From the NCBI GenBank assembly GCA_041739225.1, contig JBGSOG010000037.1, positions 1-14,290 on the forward strand: a stretch of DNA of 14,290 bases. The letters are read 5' to 3'. Both the position numbers and the translations under genes were made by a program. The notes beneath the pieces are model-generated. The model had not been told where the DNA came from. It did not search any database and saw only the letters and a list, made by a program, of their open reading frames with translations. Below, one piece after another: positions 1 to 5,798 of this stretch (position 1 is its first letter; every line of letters starts with the position of its first letter). The stretch comes from BOKV01 sp041739225. GTDB lineage: Bacteria > Pseudomonadota > Alphaproteobacteria > Rhizobiales > Rhizobiaceae.

Positions 1-110
1 AAAAACTTATCCCCGCATGGCAAAACCTCCCGCATATTCTGCCGCACTGCCTTCCGGTGCAACGCCGGGTCGAATTCGCCGTCGGGTCGGGGAAGGCAGC
101 AGCAGGGCAT
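1..110 (-). CDS. Possible N-terminal part of a leftward gene cut by the left window edge
   Basis: Reading leftward from an ATG at 108-110, 36 codons stay open to the window edge (start MPCCCLPRPDGEFDPALH). My hand count gives GC of about 64%, 47% and 75% at codon positions 1, 2 and 3, the pattern expected of a real gene in GC-rich DNA. The same frame is also open upstream of this ATG for about 20 codons, back to an in-frame TGA, and contains GTG and TTG codons, so the start is uncertain. No good ribosome binding site precedes the ATG; a G-run lies about 15 bases before it, which is too far. I do not recognise the protein. An open frame this short can arise by chance, so the call is weak. Confidence 0.3.
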   Translation of the reverse strand, partial: MPCCCLPRPDGEFDPALHRKAVRQNMREVLPCGDKF

Positions 111-264
111 TGCGGGCGGTTGAACCCCCTGCAATTCGAGGATTGGCCGGGCGCAGTGTGCACTTGCCCGTGCCGATACCGTCAAATCCCTGTGCCGCGC
201 GGTCAAGGGCCGCACACATGCCCCACGCTGGCGAGGCCGCGCGGCGGTTTGTGCAACTCCTTTG

Positions 265-295
265 CCGCCGCCGGGACAATTGTGACCGGCGGCGG
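265..295. repeat. GC-rich perfect inverted repeat in the leader of the small Cys-rich gene
   Basis: A perfect 10-bp stem (CCGCCGCCGG at 265-274 and CCGGCGGCGG at 286-295) encloses an 11-base centre that contains the self-palindrome ACAATTGT (276-283). No T-run follows on either strand, so it is not a classic intrinsic terminator. It lies about 50 bases upstream of the ribosome binding site of the gene at 355 and could be an RNA hairpin in its leader or a protein-binding palindrome. Nothing else was identified between 111 and 354. Confidence 0.4.
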
Positions 296-354
296 GAGAG
301 GAAAACGAAACTTCCTCAAACCACGGGTGTTTTGCGCCGCGTGAAGGAGAAGCC

Positions 355-609
355 GTGCCTGCGCCCCATTCGCCCGAAGATTTTTCTTTTCTGCGCACAC
401 TTGCCCACTACGAGGGCGCCAGCCGCTGGTGTGCGAGGCAGGAATGCCGCAACCGCAAGCGGTGCTGCGGCGGGCCTCGCCGCATCGCCTCCACCCGTGG
501 CATACCTGCTTGCCGCAACGGACCGCAAGGCGAGAAATGGGCGGCGGAAAAACTGGCTGAGCGGGACGCAATCCGCCAGCGCAGCAAGGCTCAACGGGAC
601 GAGGTCTGA
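355..609 (+). CDS. Small cysteine-rich basic protein, unknown function (84 aa)
   Basis: The gene starts with GTG, and AAGGAG at 344-349 sits five bases before it. That is one of the better ribosome binding sites in the window and the main reason to believe the gene. The 84-residue product has no signal peptide or membrane segment. It is basic and has cysteines at 26, 31, 37, 38 and 53 (WC-x4-C-x5-CC-x14-C) in an Arg-rich stretch, followed by a charged, probably helical tail from about residue 59. The spacing suggests a small metal-binding or nucleic-acid-associated protein, but this is inference and I cannot name the family. I have a vague recollection of similar short 'CR..CRRARRC' proteins in Rhizobiales. 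Its last 19 bases overlap the end of the convergent gene at 591-1091. Confidence 0.6.
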   Translation: MPAPHSPEDFSFLRTLAHYEGASRWCARQECRNRKRCCGGPRRIASTRGIPACRNGPQGEKWAAEKLAERDAIRQRSKAQRDEV

Positions 610-1091
610 CCCAACCAGCGTTCTATCAGCATGGCGGCGTTTTCCGCTTCGGCCCTGGATGCAAGGTCCGGGGTCAGCATCTCCCGCCCGTCCGCAAAGG
701 CGATCGCGACACGCCAGGTATCGGCGCGGCTGTCCCATTCATTTGGCACCGCCCTTGCGGAAGTCACAGCCCCGCGCGACAGGATCTCGCGCCGCACGCC
801 AAACGGTGAGTGCCGCTCGATCAGCGCAAAATTGTCGCGCACGACCACGGTCACGCACTCGCCAAAAAATGCACTGAGCACCAGAAAGCCGCAGACGAAC
901 ATGCCGCCCGCCAGGATGGTCCCGATGAACAGGGAGTTTAGCCCGATTGGCCACAAACCGGAGCCCAGATCGCGGAAAACGACCGCACAGCCGAAAAGGC
1001 CGAGCACAGCAAGAACCAGCCGCAATCGGGGACCGAAGCGTTGGGAAATGACCAGTTCAGACGACGCATTTGCGCTGGGCAACACACTCAT
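591..1091 (-). CDS. Two-helix membrane protein with a C-terminal soluble domain, unknown function (166 aa)
   Basis: This reads as a small inner-membrane protein. A short cytoplasmic N-terminus is followed by two hydrophobic helices at about residues 22-40 and 52-77, then a soluble domain of about 85 residues with alternating strand-like segments (VTVVVRDNFALIERH, WRVAIAFADGREMLT) and a final helix (AENAAMLIERWLG). That layout resembles bacterial PH-like membrane proteins, but this is a fold-level guess. The ATG at 1091 is the first in frame and the ribosome binding site is weak (AAAGA). A perfect 14-bp palindrome lies 58 bases upstream. Its 3' end overlaps the convergent Cys-rich gene by 19 bases, so the two transcripts are antisense at their ends. 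Confidence 0.75.
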   Translation of the reverse strand: MSVLPSANASSELVISQRFGPRLRLVLAVLGLFGCAVVFRDLGSGLWPIGLNSLFIGTILAGGMFVCGFLVLSAFFGECVTVVVRDNFALIERHSPFGVRREILSRGAVTSARAVPNEWDSRADTWRVAIAFADGREMLTPDLASRAEAENAAMLIERWLGQTSSR

Positions 1092-1148
1092 TGTCTTTAT
1101 TTTTACATTTCAAGGCAAAGAAATCCAAAACAATTTCAGACCTTCCTT

Positions 1149-1162
1149 GCCACAATTGTGGC
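1149..1162. promoter_or_regulatory. Perfect 14-bp palindrome upstream of the leftward membrane-protein gene
   Basis: GCCACAATTGTGGC equals its own reverse complement. It lies 58 bases upstream of the start codon at 1091, where an operator would be expected. The core ACAATTGT also occurs at 276-283, upstream of the neighbouring gene at 355. The binding protein, if any, is unknown. The rest of 1092-1437 is AT-rich non-coding DNA in which I see a short GC hairpin (1339-1355, stem CCCGCAC/GTGCGGG) and the promoter described separately, and no convincing gene. Confidence 0.35.
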
Positions 1163-1367
1163 TGGCAACCGGCATTTTTTGCCCGGTTTTGCCCGATTGT
1201 TTCATCTGCATGACAGTCATGTGGGTATTTCCGGCTTTTCCACAGGCATTTTGGAAGATTTTTTCACGGCAGCCTTAATGGTTCAAAAACTGTTAAAATT
1301 CAGCGCTTTGCAGCAAAGATTTGACAGGCATCCTTGCACCCGCACGCCGTGCGGGAAAGAAAGTGAA

Positions 1368-1395
1368 TTGACGTTGGCCGATGGCGTACTAACAT
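1368..1395 (+). promoter_or_regulatory. Candidate sigma-70-type promoter for the 28-codon ORF
   Basis: TTGACG at 1368-1373 matches the -35 consensus in five of six bases. TAACAT at 1390-1395 matches the -10 consensus in four of six. The spacer is 16 bases. A start site near 1402 would leave a leader of about 35 bases before the ATG at 1438. A GC-rich hairpin (1339-1355) sits just upstream of the -35 box. The assignment is by eye only. Confidence 0.4.
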
Positions 1396-1437
1396 CTGGT
1401 CTTCGCGGCACCCGTCCGCGGGAAATGGAGACGCTTG

Positions 1438-1524
1438 ATGGAAATTGCTCACAAGGTGAACATCCTGCTCGTCTGCGCGGCCTTTGTATTTGTTGGCGCG
1501 CTGGTCATCGGCATAGTGCCCTGA
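1438..1524 (+). CDS. Single-helix small membrane protein (28 aa)
   Basis: This very short gene encodes 28 residues: a short N-terminal stretch (MEIAHKVN), then an almost uninterrupted hydrophobic helix from about residue 9 to 27, ending ...VIGIVP. GGAG at 1427-1430 lies seven bases before the ATG, a plausible promoter lies upstream, and a strong intrinsic terminator follows about 110 bases after the stop. Together these give a complete small transcription unit. With so few residues no family can be assigned; a single-pass inner-membrane peptide that docks on a larger membrane protein is the usual role for such genes (inference). I recall short single-helix proteins of this kind being common in Rhizobiales. 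Alternatively the transcript could be a small RNA with a fortuitous frame. Confidence 0.55.
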   Translation: MEIAHKVNILLVCAAFVFVGALVIGIVP

Positions 1525-1636
1525 CACAAGTGGTCGGGCTTGCGGGCCAGGCGGATATCACGGGAGGCCGGTTGAACCGCCATTGTTGTTTCAACAGTGA
1601 ATGGCGTTCCGGCTCACAACATTGAAAACAGAAAAC

Positions 1637-1669
1637 AGGCGGCATGGGTTATCCCCGTGCCGCCTTTTT
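1637..1669 (+). terminator. Strong intrinsic terminator, possibly bidirectional
   Basis: A 12-bp stem (1637-1648 with 1654-1665, one G-T wobble) closes a five-base loop and is followed by five T residues (1665-1669). It would end the transcript of the small membrane-protein gene. In the other direction the same hairpin lies 15 bases beyond the metF stop codon and is followed by a TGTTTTC stretch, so it probably also terminates the leftward metF operon. Confidence 0.85.
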
Positions 1670-1683
1670 CATTTACACTGGTT

Positions 1684-2589
1684 TCAGGCCGCCTGAACCT
1701 GCGCATCGGCGCGCAGGCCAAGCAGATGGCAGATGGCAAAGGACAAGTCGGCCCGGTTCATGGTGTAAAAGTGGAAGGTTTTCGCGCCGCGCTCAATGAG
1801 GTCGATCACTTGCTCGGCGGCAACGGCAGCTGCCACCAGCGCGCGGGTTTGCGGGTCGTTTTCAAGACCGGAAAACCGGTCCGCCAGCCAGGCCGGGACA
1901 TGCGCGCCGCAGCGTGAGGCGAAATTGGCTACCTTGGCGAAATCATGCACCGGCAGGATGCCGGGGATGACCGGAACGTAAATTCCCGCACGGCGAACCC
2001 GCTCGACGTAGGATTCGTAGGTGTCGTTGTCGAAAAAGAACTGGGTGATCGCCCGCGTGGCACCATTGTCGACCTTGCGCTTGAGCATGTCGATGTCGGT
2101 GGCAAAATCCGGGCTTTCCGGGTGCTTTTCCGGATAGGCCGAGACGGCAATGTCAAAGCCGCCGATTTTGCTGATCCCGGCGCACAGTTCTGCGGCGCTG
2201 CCATAGCCGTCGGGTCGCGCTTCATAGCGCGCACCCACGCCGGCTGCCGGGTCGCCGCGCAGCGCGACAATCGAAGTGACACCGGCATCGCGGTATTGCC
2301 GGATGACGGCATCGACTTCATTGCGGCTGGCATCGACGCAGGTCAAATGACCGGCAACATTCAGCCCCGTTTCAGAGACAATCTGGGCGATGGTCTTGAC
2401 GGTGCGCTCGCGGGTGGTGCCACCGGCACCATAAGTGACGGAAACGAATTGCGGCTTGAGCGGCGCAAGCCTGCCGACGGATTTCCACAGCACCTTCTCC
2501 ATCGCATCGGATGATGGAGGGAAAAACTCGAAGGACACATCAATGCCCGCCTCGCTCATCGGACGGCGCGAAATCCGGGGGGCCCTCAT
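1684..2589 (-). CDS. metF: Methylenetetrahydrofolate reductase MetF
   Basis: MetF is a cytoplasmic FAD enzyme that reduces 5,10-methylenetetrahydrofolate to 5-methyltetrahydrofolate, the methyl donor for methionine synthesis. The 301-residue product has the usual bacterial length and the family signatures in order: SFEFFPP (19-25, with the catalytic-type Glu21), VTYGAGG (51-57), LRGDP (110-114), AYPEKHPES (151-159) and TQFFFD (182-187). The chosen ATG overlaps the TGA of the upstream regulator gene as ATGA, with GGGAG nine bases before it, so translation is probably coupled. A longer frame reaching 2649 only reads through the end of the regulator gene, and a later ATG at 2559 lacks a good binding site. 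The gene should be co-regulated with the upstream ArsR-methyltransferase. Confidence 0.96.
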   Translation of the reverse strand: MRAPRISRRPMSEAGIDVSFEFFPPSSDAMEKVLWKSVGRLAPLKPQFVSVTYGAGGTTRERTVKTIAQIVSETGLNVAGHLTCVDASRNEVDAVIRQYRDAGVTSIVALRGDPAAGVGARYEARPDGYGSAAELCAGISKIGGFDIAVSAYPEKHPESPDFATDIDMLKRKVDNGATRAITQFFFDNDTYESYVERVRRAGIYVPVIPGILPVHDFAKVANFASRCGAHVPAWLADRFSGLENDPQTRALVAAAVAAEQVIDLIERGAKTFHFYTMNRADLSFAICHLLGLRADAQVQAA

Positions 2590-3587
2590 GCGATTTCTCC
2601 CTTGCTTTTCTTTTCGGCAACCAGCATTCGCCGATCGCGCGCCAGCCACAATGTCACCGTCAGCTTGCCGCCTTTTTGCGGGGCAAGATCGACGGTTTTC
2701 TCAACTTCCAGCCCGCAATCGCGCAGCCAGCCGGCCATTTGCTCATGGCTGAGACCAAGACGGCGATGCCGCTGCTCGTCGCGAAGGAATTCCAGTGCAT
2801 GCGGCGCAAAATCGGCGATGATCAACCGTCCGCCCGGCGCCAGCGCCCGCGCCGCTTCGCGCACTGCTGCGGCAGGATCATCGAGAAAATGCAGCACCTG
2901 ATGCAGCGTCACGAGATCGAAGTGACCGGCTGGGGTCGGCAACATGTAAATGTCGCCCTGGCGAACCTGAACGCGGGAAAGCCCTGCCCGGTCGAGATTG
3001 GCCCGTGCCACCGAAAGCATTTCGCGGCTGGCATCCACTCCGGTTGCCCGCACAAACAGCGGCGCGAACAATTCCAGCAAACGGCCGGTACCGGTGCCAA
3101 GATCGAGCATGGCCTGCACCGGGGCCTTGCCGGCTAGTTCCAGCAATCCGGCCTCAACGCGGGCCTCGTCGACATGCAGTTTGCGCAGCTCATCCCATGC
3201 AGCAGCGTTTTGCGAAAAATAGGCCAGCGCCTCTTCCGAACGCCGCTGTCGCACGGCTTCCAGCCGCTCGCGGTCGCGGACCAGCTGCGGGTCATTGGCA
3301 TCCATGCCGGCGAGGATATCCCCGACCAACCGGGACGCGATACCATCATCCACGGCGCGGAAATACGCCCAGGCACCTTCCTGGTACCGCTCCAGCAGGC
3401 CCGCTTCCGCCAACAGGCGCAAGTGGCGCGAAATACGCGGCTGTGACTGGCCAAGAATGTCGATCAGGTCGGTCACGGTAAGGTCACTGGCCGAAAGCAG
3501 GGCAATCAGCCGCAGCCTTGTGTGCTCGCCCGCAGCGCGCAACAGGTTCACCGTATCTTCAAGGGCAAGGGTTGCACGCGCCAGCAT
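2586..3587 (-). CDS. ArsR-family regulator fused to a SAM-dependent methyltransferase domain (SahR-like)
   Basis: This 333-residue fusion has an N-terminal ArsR winged helix (about 8-90, recognition region SQPRISRHLRLLAEAGLL at 48-65), a linker, and a class I methyltransferase domain (about 120-330) with motif I LDLGTGTG (161-168) and the acidic residue Asp185 after strand 2. The metal-binding ELCVCD motif of arsenic and cadmium sensors is absent: the matching stretch reads DLTVTDL and there is no cysteine until residue 291. It is therefore unlikely to be a metal sensor. Coupling to metF and the palindrome upstream suggest a sensor of S-adenosylmethionine or S-adenosylhomocysteine controlling methionine-cycle genes, like regulators called SahR (inference from family knowledge). 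The ATG is chosen because GGAG lies about six bases before it; the longer frame to 4049 runs antisense through another gene. Confidence 0.93.
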   Translation of the reverse strand: MLARATLALEDTVNLLRAAGEHTRLRLIALLSASDLTVTDLIDILGQSQPRISRHLRLLAEAGLLERYQEGAWAYFRAVDDGIASRLVGDILAGMDANDPQLVRDRERLEAVRQRRSEEALAYFSQNAAAWDELRKLHVDEARVEAGLLELAGKAPVQAMLDLGTGTGRLLELFAPLFVRATGVDASREMLSVARANLDRAGLSRVQVRQGDIYMLPTPAGHFDLVTLHQVLHFLDDPAAAVREAARALAPGGRLIIADFAPHALEFLRDEQRHRRLGLSHEQMAGWLRDCGLEVEKTVDLAPQKGGKLTVTLWLARDRRMLVAEKKSKGEIA

Positions 3588-3600
3588 CAATGTCTCCAAA

Positions 3601-3624
3601 TCAGATAAACATATCTTTATATGA
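3601..3624. promoter_or_regulatory. Operator-like palindrome in front of the ArsR-methyltransferase/metF operon
   Basis: A 24-bp imperfect palindrome pairs at 10 of 12 positions; its core is ATAAACATATCTTTAT (3605-3620). It begins 14 bases upstream of the regulator's start codon in a strongly AT-rich stretch that probably contains the promoter, so a bound dimer would block transcription. The core closely resembles the ATAAAGATATCTTTAT-type sites that I recall for SahR-like regulators of methionine genes in Alphaproteobacteria. Autoregulation is the simplest reading. It lies 50 bases before the divergent DUF2293 gene at 3674 and could affect that as well. Confidence 0.65.
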
Positions 3625-3673
3625 TATTTTTGCCAATGCAAGCGCCCACTGGAAGTTTCCGAAAGGCTGCTGC

Positions 3674-4030
3674 ATGTTTCAAAAATGCCGACATCAGATT
3701 CGGGTGGGTGCAGTGGCCGGAACCTCAAGACAGCGCGAGATCGCCAAGCAGTTGCGCAGCCTTTGCCCCATGATGCCGCTGGCCGATTTTGGCCCGGTTG
3801 TTGAGGCCGCCAACGCAAGGCACATGAAATATCTGCCACCATCCATCGCGCTGTGGCAGGCGCTGGGCGCAAGGGTTCGCCACGAGCACACCGAATATGA
3901 GACATTGCTGGAAGAAGGCTACGACCGCGACGCCGCACGATTCTTTGTGGTGGAAGCGATGAATGAAGTTTTGGCCGACTGGGGATGTTCGCGCCGGATC
4001 GAAACCGCAGACAGCGAAGCGGCGGAATGA
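3674..4030 (+). CDS. DUF2293 family protein (118 aa)
   Basis: The product matches my memory of the DUF2293 family of alphaproteobacterial proteins of unknown function. The conserved core runs from about residue 23 to 108, with the recognisable stretches RHMKYLPPSIALW (49-61), VRHEHTEYETLLEEGYDRD (68-86) and ARFFVVEAMNEVLADWG (88-104). It is soluble and mostly helical, with no signal peptide. The ATG at 3674 has GAAAGG seven bases upstream. A longer frame reaching back to 3518 would run into the regulator gene on the other strand and is rejected; a later GTG start is possible because the first 18 residues look unconserved. It diverges from the regulator-metF operon and is followed after 89 bases by the glutathione transferase gene. 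Confidence 0.88.
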   Translation: MFQKCRHQIRVGAVAGTSRQREIAKQLRSLCPMMPLADFGPVVEAANARHMKYLPPSIALWQALGARVRHEHTEYETLLEEGYDRDAARFFVVEAMNEVLADWGCSRRIETADSEAAE

Positions 4031-4119
4031 TTTTTCCAGAAGTGAACACTGCGTCAGCAGCATCAACCTCGACAAATCAACCGTCCTGGACAAAATTTCC
4101 GCAGCAACAGGAGAGAGCC

Positions 4120-4818
4120 TTGTCCAAACTTGACACTTTTGAAATCACCCGCAAATGGCCGGCGAAAAACCCGGACATTTTGCAGCTTTATTCGCTGCCA
4201 ACGCCCAATGGCATCAAGGTGTCGGCCATGCTGGAAGAGACCGGTCTTGCCTATGAACCACACCTTGTCAGCTTTTCGACCAATGACCAGCTGACGCCGG
4301 AGTTCATGTCCCTCAACCCCAACAACAAGATCCCCGCCATCATTGATCCCGATGGTCCGGGTGGCAAACCGCTGCCACTTTGGGAATCCGGCGCGATATT
4401 GATTTATCTGGCGGAAAAGACCGGCAAATTGCTCCCGGGCGATCCAGCTGCGCGGTATGAAACCTTGCAATGGCTGATGTTCCAGATGGGCGGCATCGGT
4501 CCGATGTTTGGCCAGTTCGGCTTTTTCCAGAAGTTCGGCGGCAAGGACATGACTGACAAATTGCCGTTCAATCGGTACCGCGATGAATCCAGGCGCCTGC
4601 TCGGCGTGCTCGACAACCGTTTGAGGGGGCGCGAGTTCATCATGGGAGGGCAATACACGATTGCTGATATTGCCATCTGGCCCTGGCTGCGCACGATGAC
4701 CGGCTTTTACGAAGCGGCAGATATCATGGGCATGGAGAATTTTCCCGATGCCTCGCGATGGCTCGCTGCCTGCGCTGGCCGGCCTGCCAGCGAAAAGGCC
4801 ATGAAAATACCGGGATAA
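4120..4818 (+). CDS. Glutathione S-transferase, YfcG/YghU-like
   Basis: This 232-residue cytosolic protein has the two-domain glutathione transferase layout. The thioredoxin-like N-terminal domain (about 20-105) carries the TPNG motif (28-31) typical of YfcG/YghU-type (nu-class) enzymes, NPNNKIPAI (66-74) with the cis-proline, and ESGAI (89-93), which binds the glutamyl group of glutathione. The helical C-terminal domain includes YTIADIAIWPW (179-189), the usual folding motif. Nu-class members act mainly as glutathione-dependent disulfide or peroxide reductases, so that activity is more likely than classic conjugation. The start is a TTG chosen because AGGAG (4109-4113) lies six bases before it; residues upstream of it look random. 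No partner gene is obvious. Confidence 0.93.
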   Translation: MSKLDTFEITRKWPAKNPDILQLYSLPTPNGIKVSAMLEETGLAYEPHLVSFSTNDQLTPEFMSLNPNNKIPAIIDPDGPGGKPLPLWESGAILIYLAEKTGKLLPGDPAARYETLQWLMFQMGGIGPMFGQFGFFQKFGGKDMTDKLPFNRYRDESRRLLGVLDNRLRGREFIMGGQYTIADIAIWPWLRTMTGFYEAADIMGMENFPDASRWLAACAGRPASEKAMKIPG

Positions 4819-4858
4819 AGCCCTTGCCTTGAGCGATCAGTGTTCCATCTTTTGCGTC

Positions 4859-5269
4859 ATGAAAACACTCATCGCTTCCATGGTTGCAATTTTGATGTTG
4901 GTTTCGGCAGCTTTTGCTGCCGGAACTCTGGATTCAGCCAGTGCCTTCAAACAGATTTCGGAAGGCAAGATGATCCTTGTTGACGTTCGCACCCAAAGCG
5001 AATGGCGAGCCACCGGCGTGGCACCCGGCGCAGTCACGCTGACAATGGGTACGGCTGGTTTTGCTGAAAAGCTCAAAGCGGTCGTGGACGCCAATCCGGG
5101 CAAAACCATCGCGCTGATTTGCGCATCTGGTGGTCGGTCGAGCAGCGTTCAGCGCCAATTGGCCAAAGCTGGCGTGACCAACACCGTCGACATTGTCGAA
5201 GGCATGAAAGGCAGCCTGTTTTCACCCGGCTGGATCGGCCGCGGCCTTCCCGTTCGTCCCTACAACTGA
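4859..5269 (+). CDS. Exported rhodanese-domain protein
   Basis: A single rhodanese domain follows an N-terminal signal peptide. Residues 1-21 form a classic export signal (MKTLIASM, hydrophobic core, AFA-A cleavage site), so the mature protein should be periplasmic. The domain spans about 25-133, with the conserved VDVRTQSEW (41-49) and the active-site loop C88-ASGG-R93, which fits the CxxGxR catalytic pattern, so sulfur transfer from a persulfide on Cys88 is possible. The natural donor and acceptor are unknown. The ATG at 4859 gives the best signal peptide although its ribosome binding site is weak; a TTG at 4829 would add ten residues in front. The gene starts 40 bases after the GST gene and may share its transcript. 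It converges on the arsC-like gene with 17 bases between stops. Confidence 0.9.
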   Translation: MKTLIASMVAILMLVSAAFAAGTLDSASAFKQISEGKMILVDVRTQSEWRATGVAPGAVTLTMGTAGFAEKLKAVVDANPGKTIALICASGGRSSSVQRQLAKAGVTNTVDIVEGMKGSLFSPGWIGRGLPVRPYN

Positions 5270-5286
5270 TTTCCGGTTTTTGGCTT

Positions 5287-5697
5287 TCAGTCGCGCTTGA
5301 GGCTGACCACTTCACCGTCTTCTTTTGTGAACGTTCCGATATCTGGATTGTCGAGCAGGTCAAAAACAAGTTCGGACGGACGGCACAGCCGGATCCCCTT
5401 GGGCGAGATGACGATGGGGCGGTTGACCAGCACCGGGTGCGCCAGCATCGCTTCGAGAATGGCCTCGTCGCTCACCGACGGGTCGGTCAGGCCCAATTCC
5501 TCGGCCGGCGATTTTCCAACCCGCATGGCAGTGCGTGGCGTCAGGCCGGCTCCGGCAAACAGGGCCTGCAATTGCGGGCGGGTCCAACCGGTTTCGAGGT
5601 ATTCGATGACCACCGGCTCTTCACCGGCAGCGCGGATCATTTCCAGCGTATTTCGCGATGTGCCGCAATCGGGATTGTGATGAATGACGATGGTCAT
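5287..5697 (-). CDS. arsC: Arsenate reductase ArsC, glutaredoxin-dependent type
   Basis: The 136-residue product is a full-length member of the ArsC/Spx thioredoxin-fold family. It has the family's N-terminal HNPDCGTSRNT with catalytic Cys11, and arginines at 59, 93 and 106, which line up with Arg60, Arg94 and Arg107, the oxyanion-binding residues of E. coli ArsC. It should reduce arsenate to arsenite using glutathione and glutaredoxin in the cytoplasm. No arsenite pump or cysteine-bearing ArsR lies next to it, so an arsenic role rests on sequence alone; it could be a housekeeping paralogue. The start has GGAG eight bases upstream. A strong inverted repeat lies 60-101 bases before the gene. 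Confidence 0.93.
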   Translation of the reverse strand: MTIVIHHNPDCGTSRNTLEMIRAAGEEPVVIEYLETGWTRPQLQALFAGAGLTPRTAMRVGKSPAEELGLTDPSVSDEAILEAMLAHPVLVNRPIVISPKGIRLCRPSELVFDLLDNPDIGTFTKEDGEVVSLKRD

Positions 5698-5756
5698 GTT
5701 TTTTGCTCCGGTTTAGATCCGGGATTACAAGCCTGCACGTGACAGTTTCGTGACTA

Positions 5757-5798
5757 AGGGCAATACTCATTTCGTGCAAATCAATGAGTATTGACCCT
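5757..5798. repeat. 15-bp inverted repeat between the MOSC gene and arsC
   Basis: Arms at 5757-5771 and 5783-5798 (AGGGCAATACTCATT and its complement) form 15 base pairs with a single bulged A at 5794, around an 11-base loop. The outer arm runs into the MOSC stop codon (5797-5799). No T-run follows on the leftward strand, so it is a weak candidate for an intrinsic terminator of the MOSC transcript. It could equally be an operator: reading leftward, TTGCAC in the loop and TAGTCA at 5751-5756 are spaced 17 bases apart like a promoter for arsC, with the inner arm filling the spacer. Confidence 0.6.

Noticed and set aside
80..110. Sequence GGAAGGCAGCAGC resembling the conserved GGAAGGAAGCAGC loop of signal recognition particle RNA
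   Set aside because: The flanking bases of the motif do not match, and I could not build the helix around it. Resemblance is best explained by chance.
17..877. Long rightward frame of 286 codons
   Set aside because: Composition is Arg/Pro/Ala-rich without any fold-like pattern, it lacks a ribosome binding site, and it runs across two better-supported genes.
1173..1195. Short direct repeat TTTTGCCCG, twice
   Set aside because: Only nine bases and two copies in low-complexity surroundings; no evidence of function.
2511..3137. Rightward frame of 208 codons antisense to the metF/regulator junction
   Set aside because: It is the shadow of two certain genes, with no family signal of its own.
3588..4049. 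154-residue N-terminal extension of the ArsR-methyltransferase frame
   Set aside because: It passes through the operator palindrome and antisense to DUF2293; a good start with GGAG exists at 3587.
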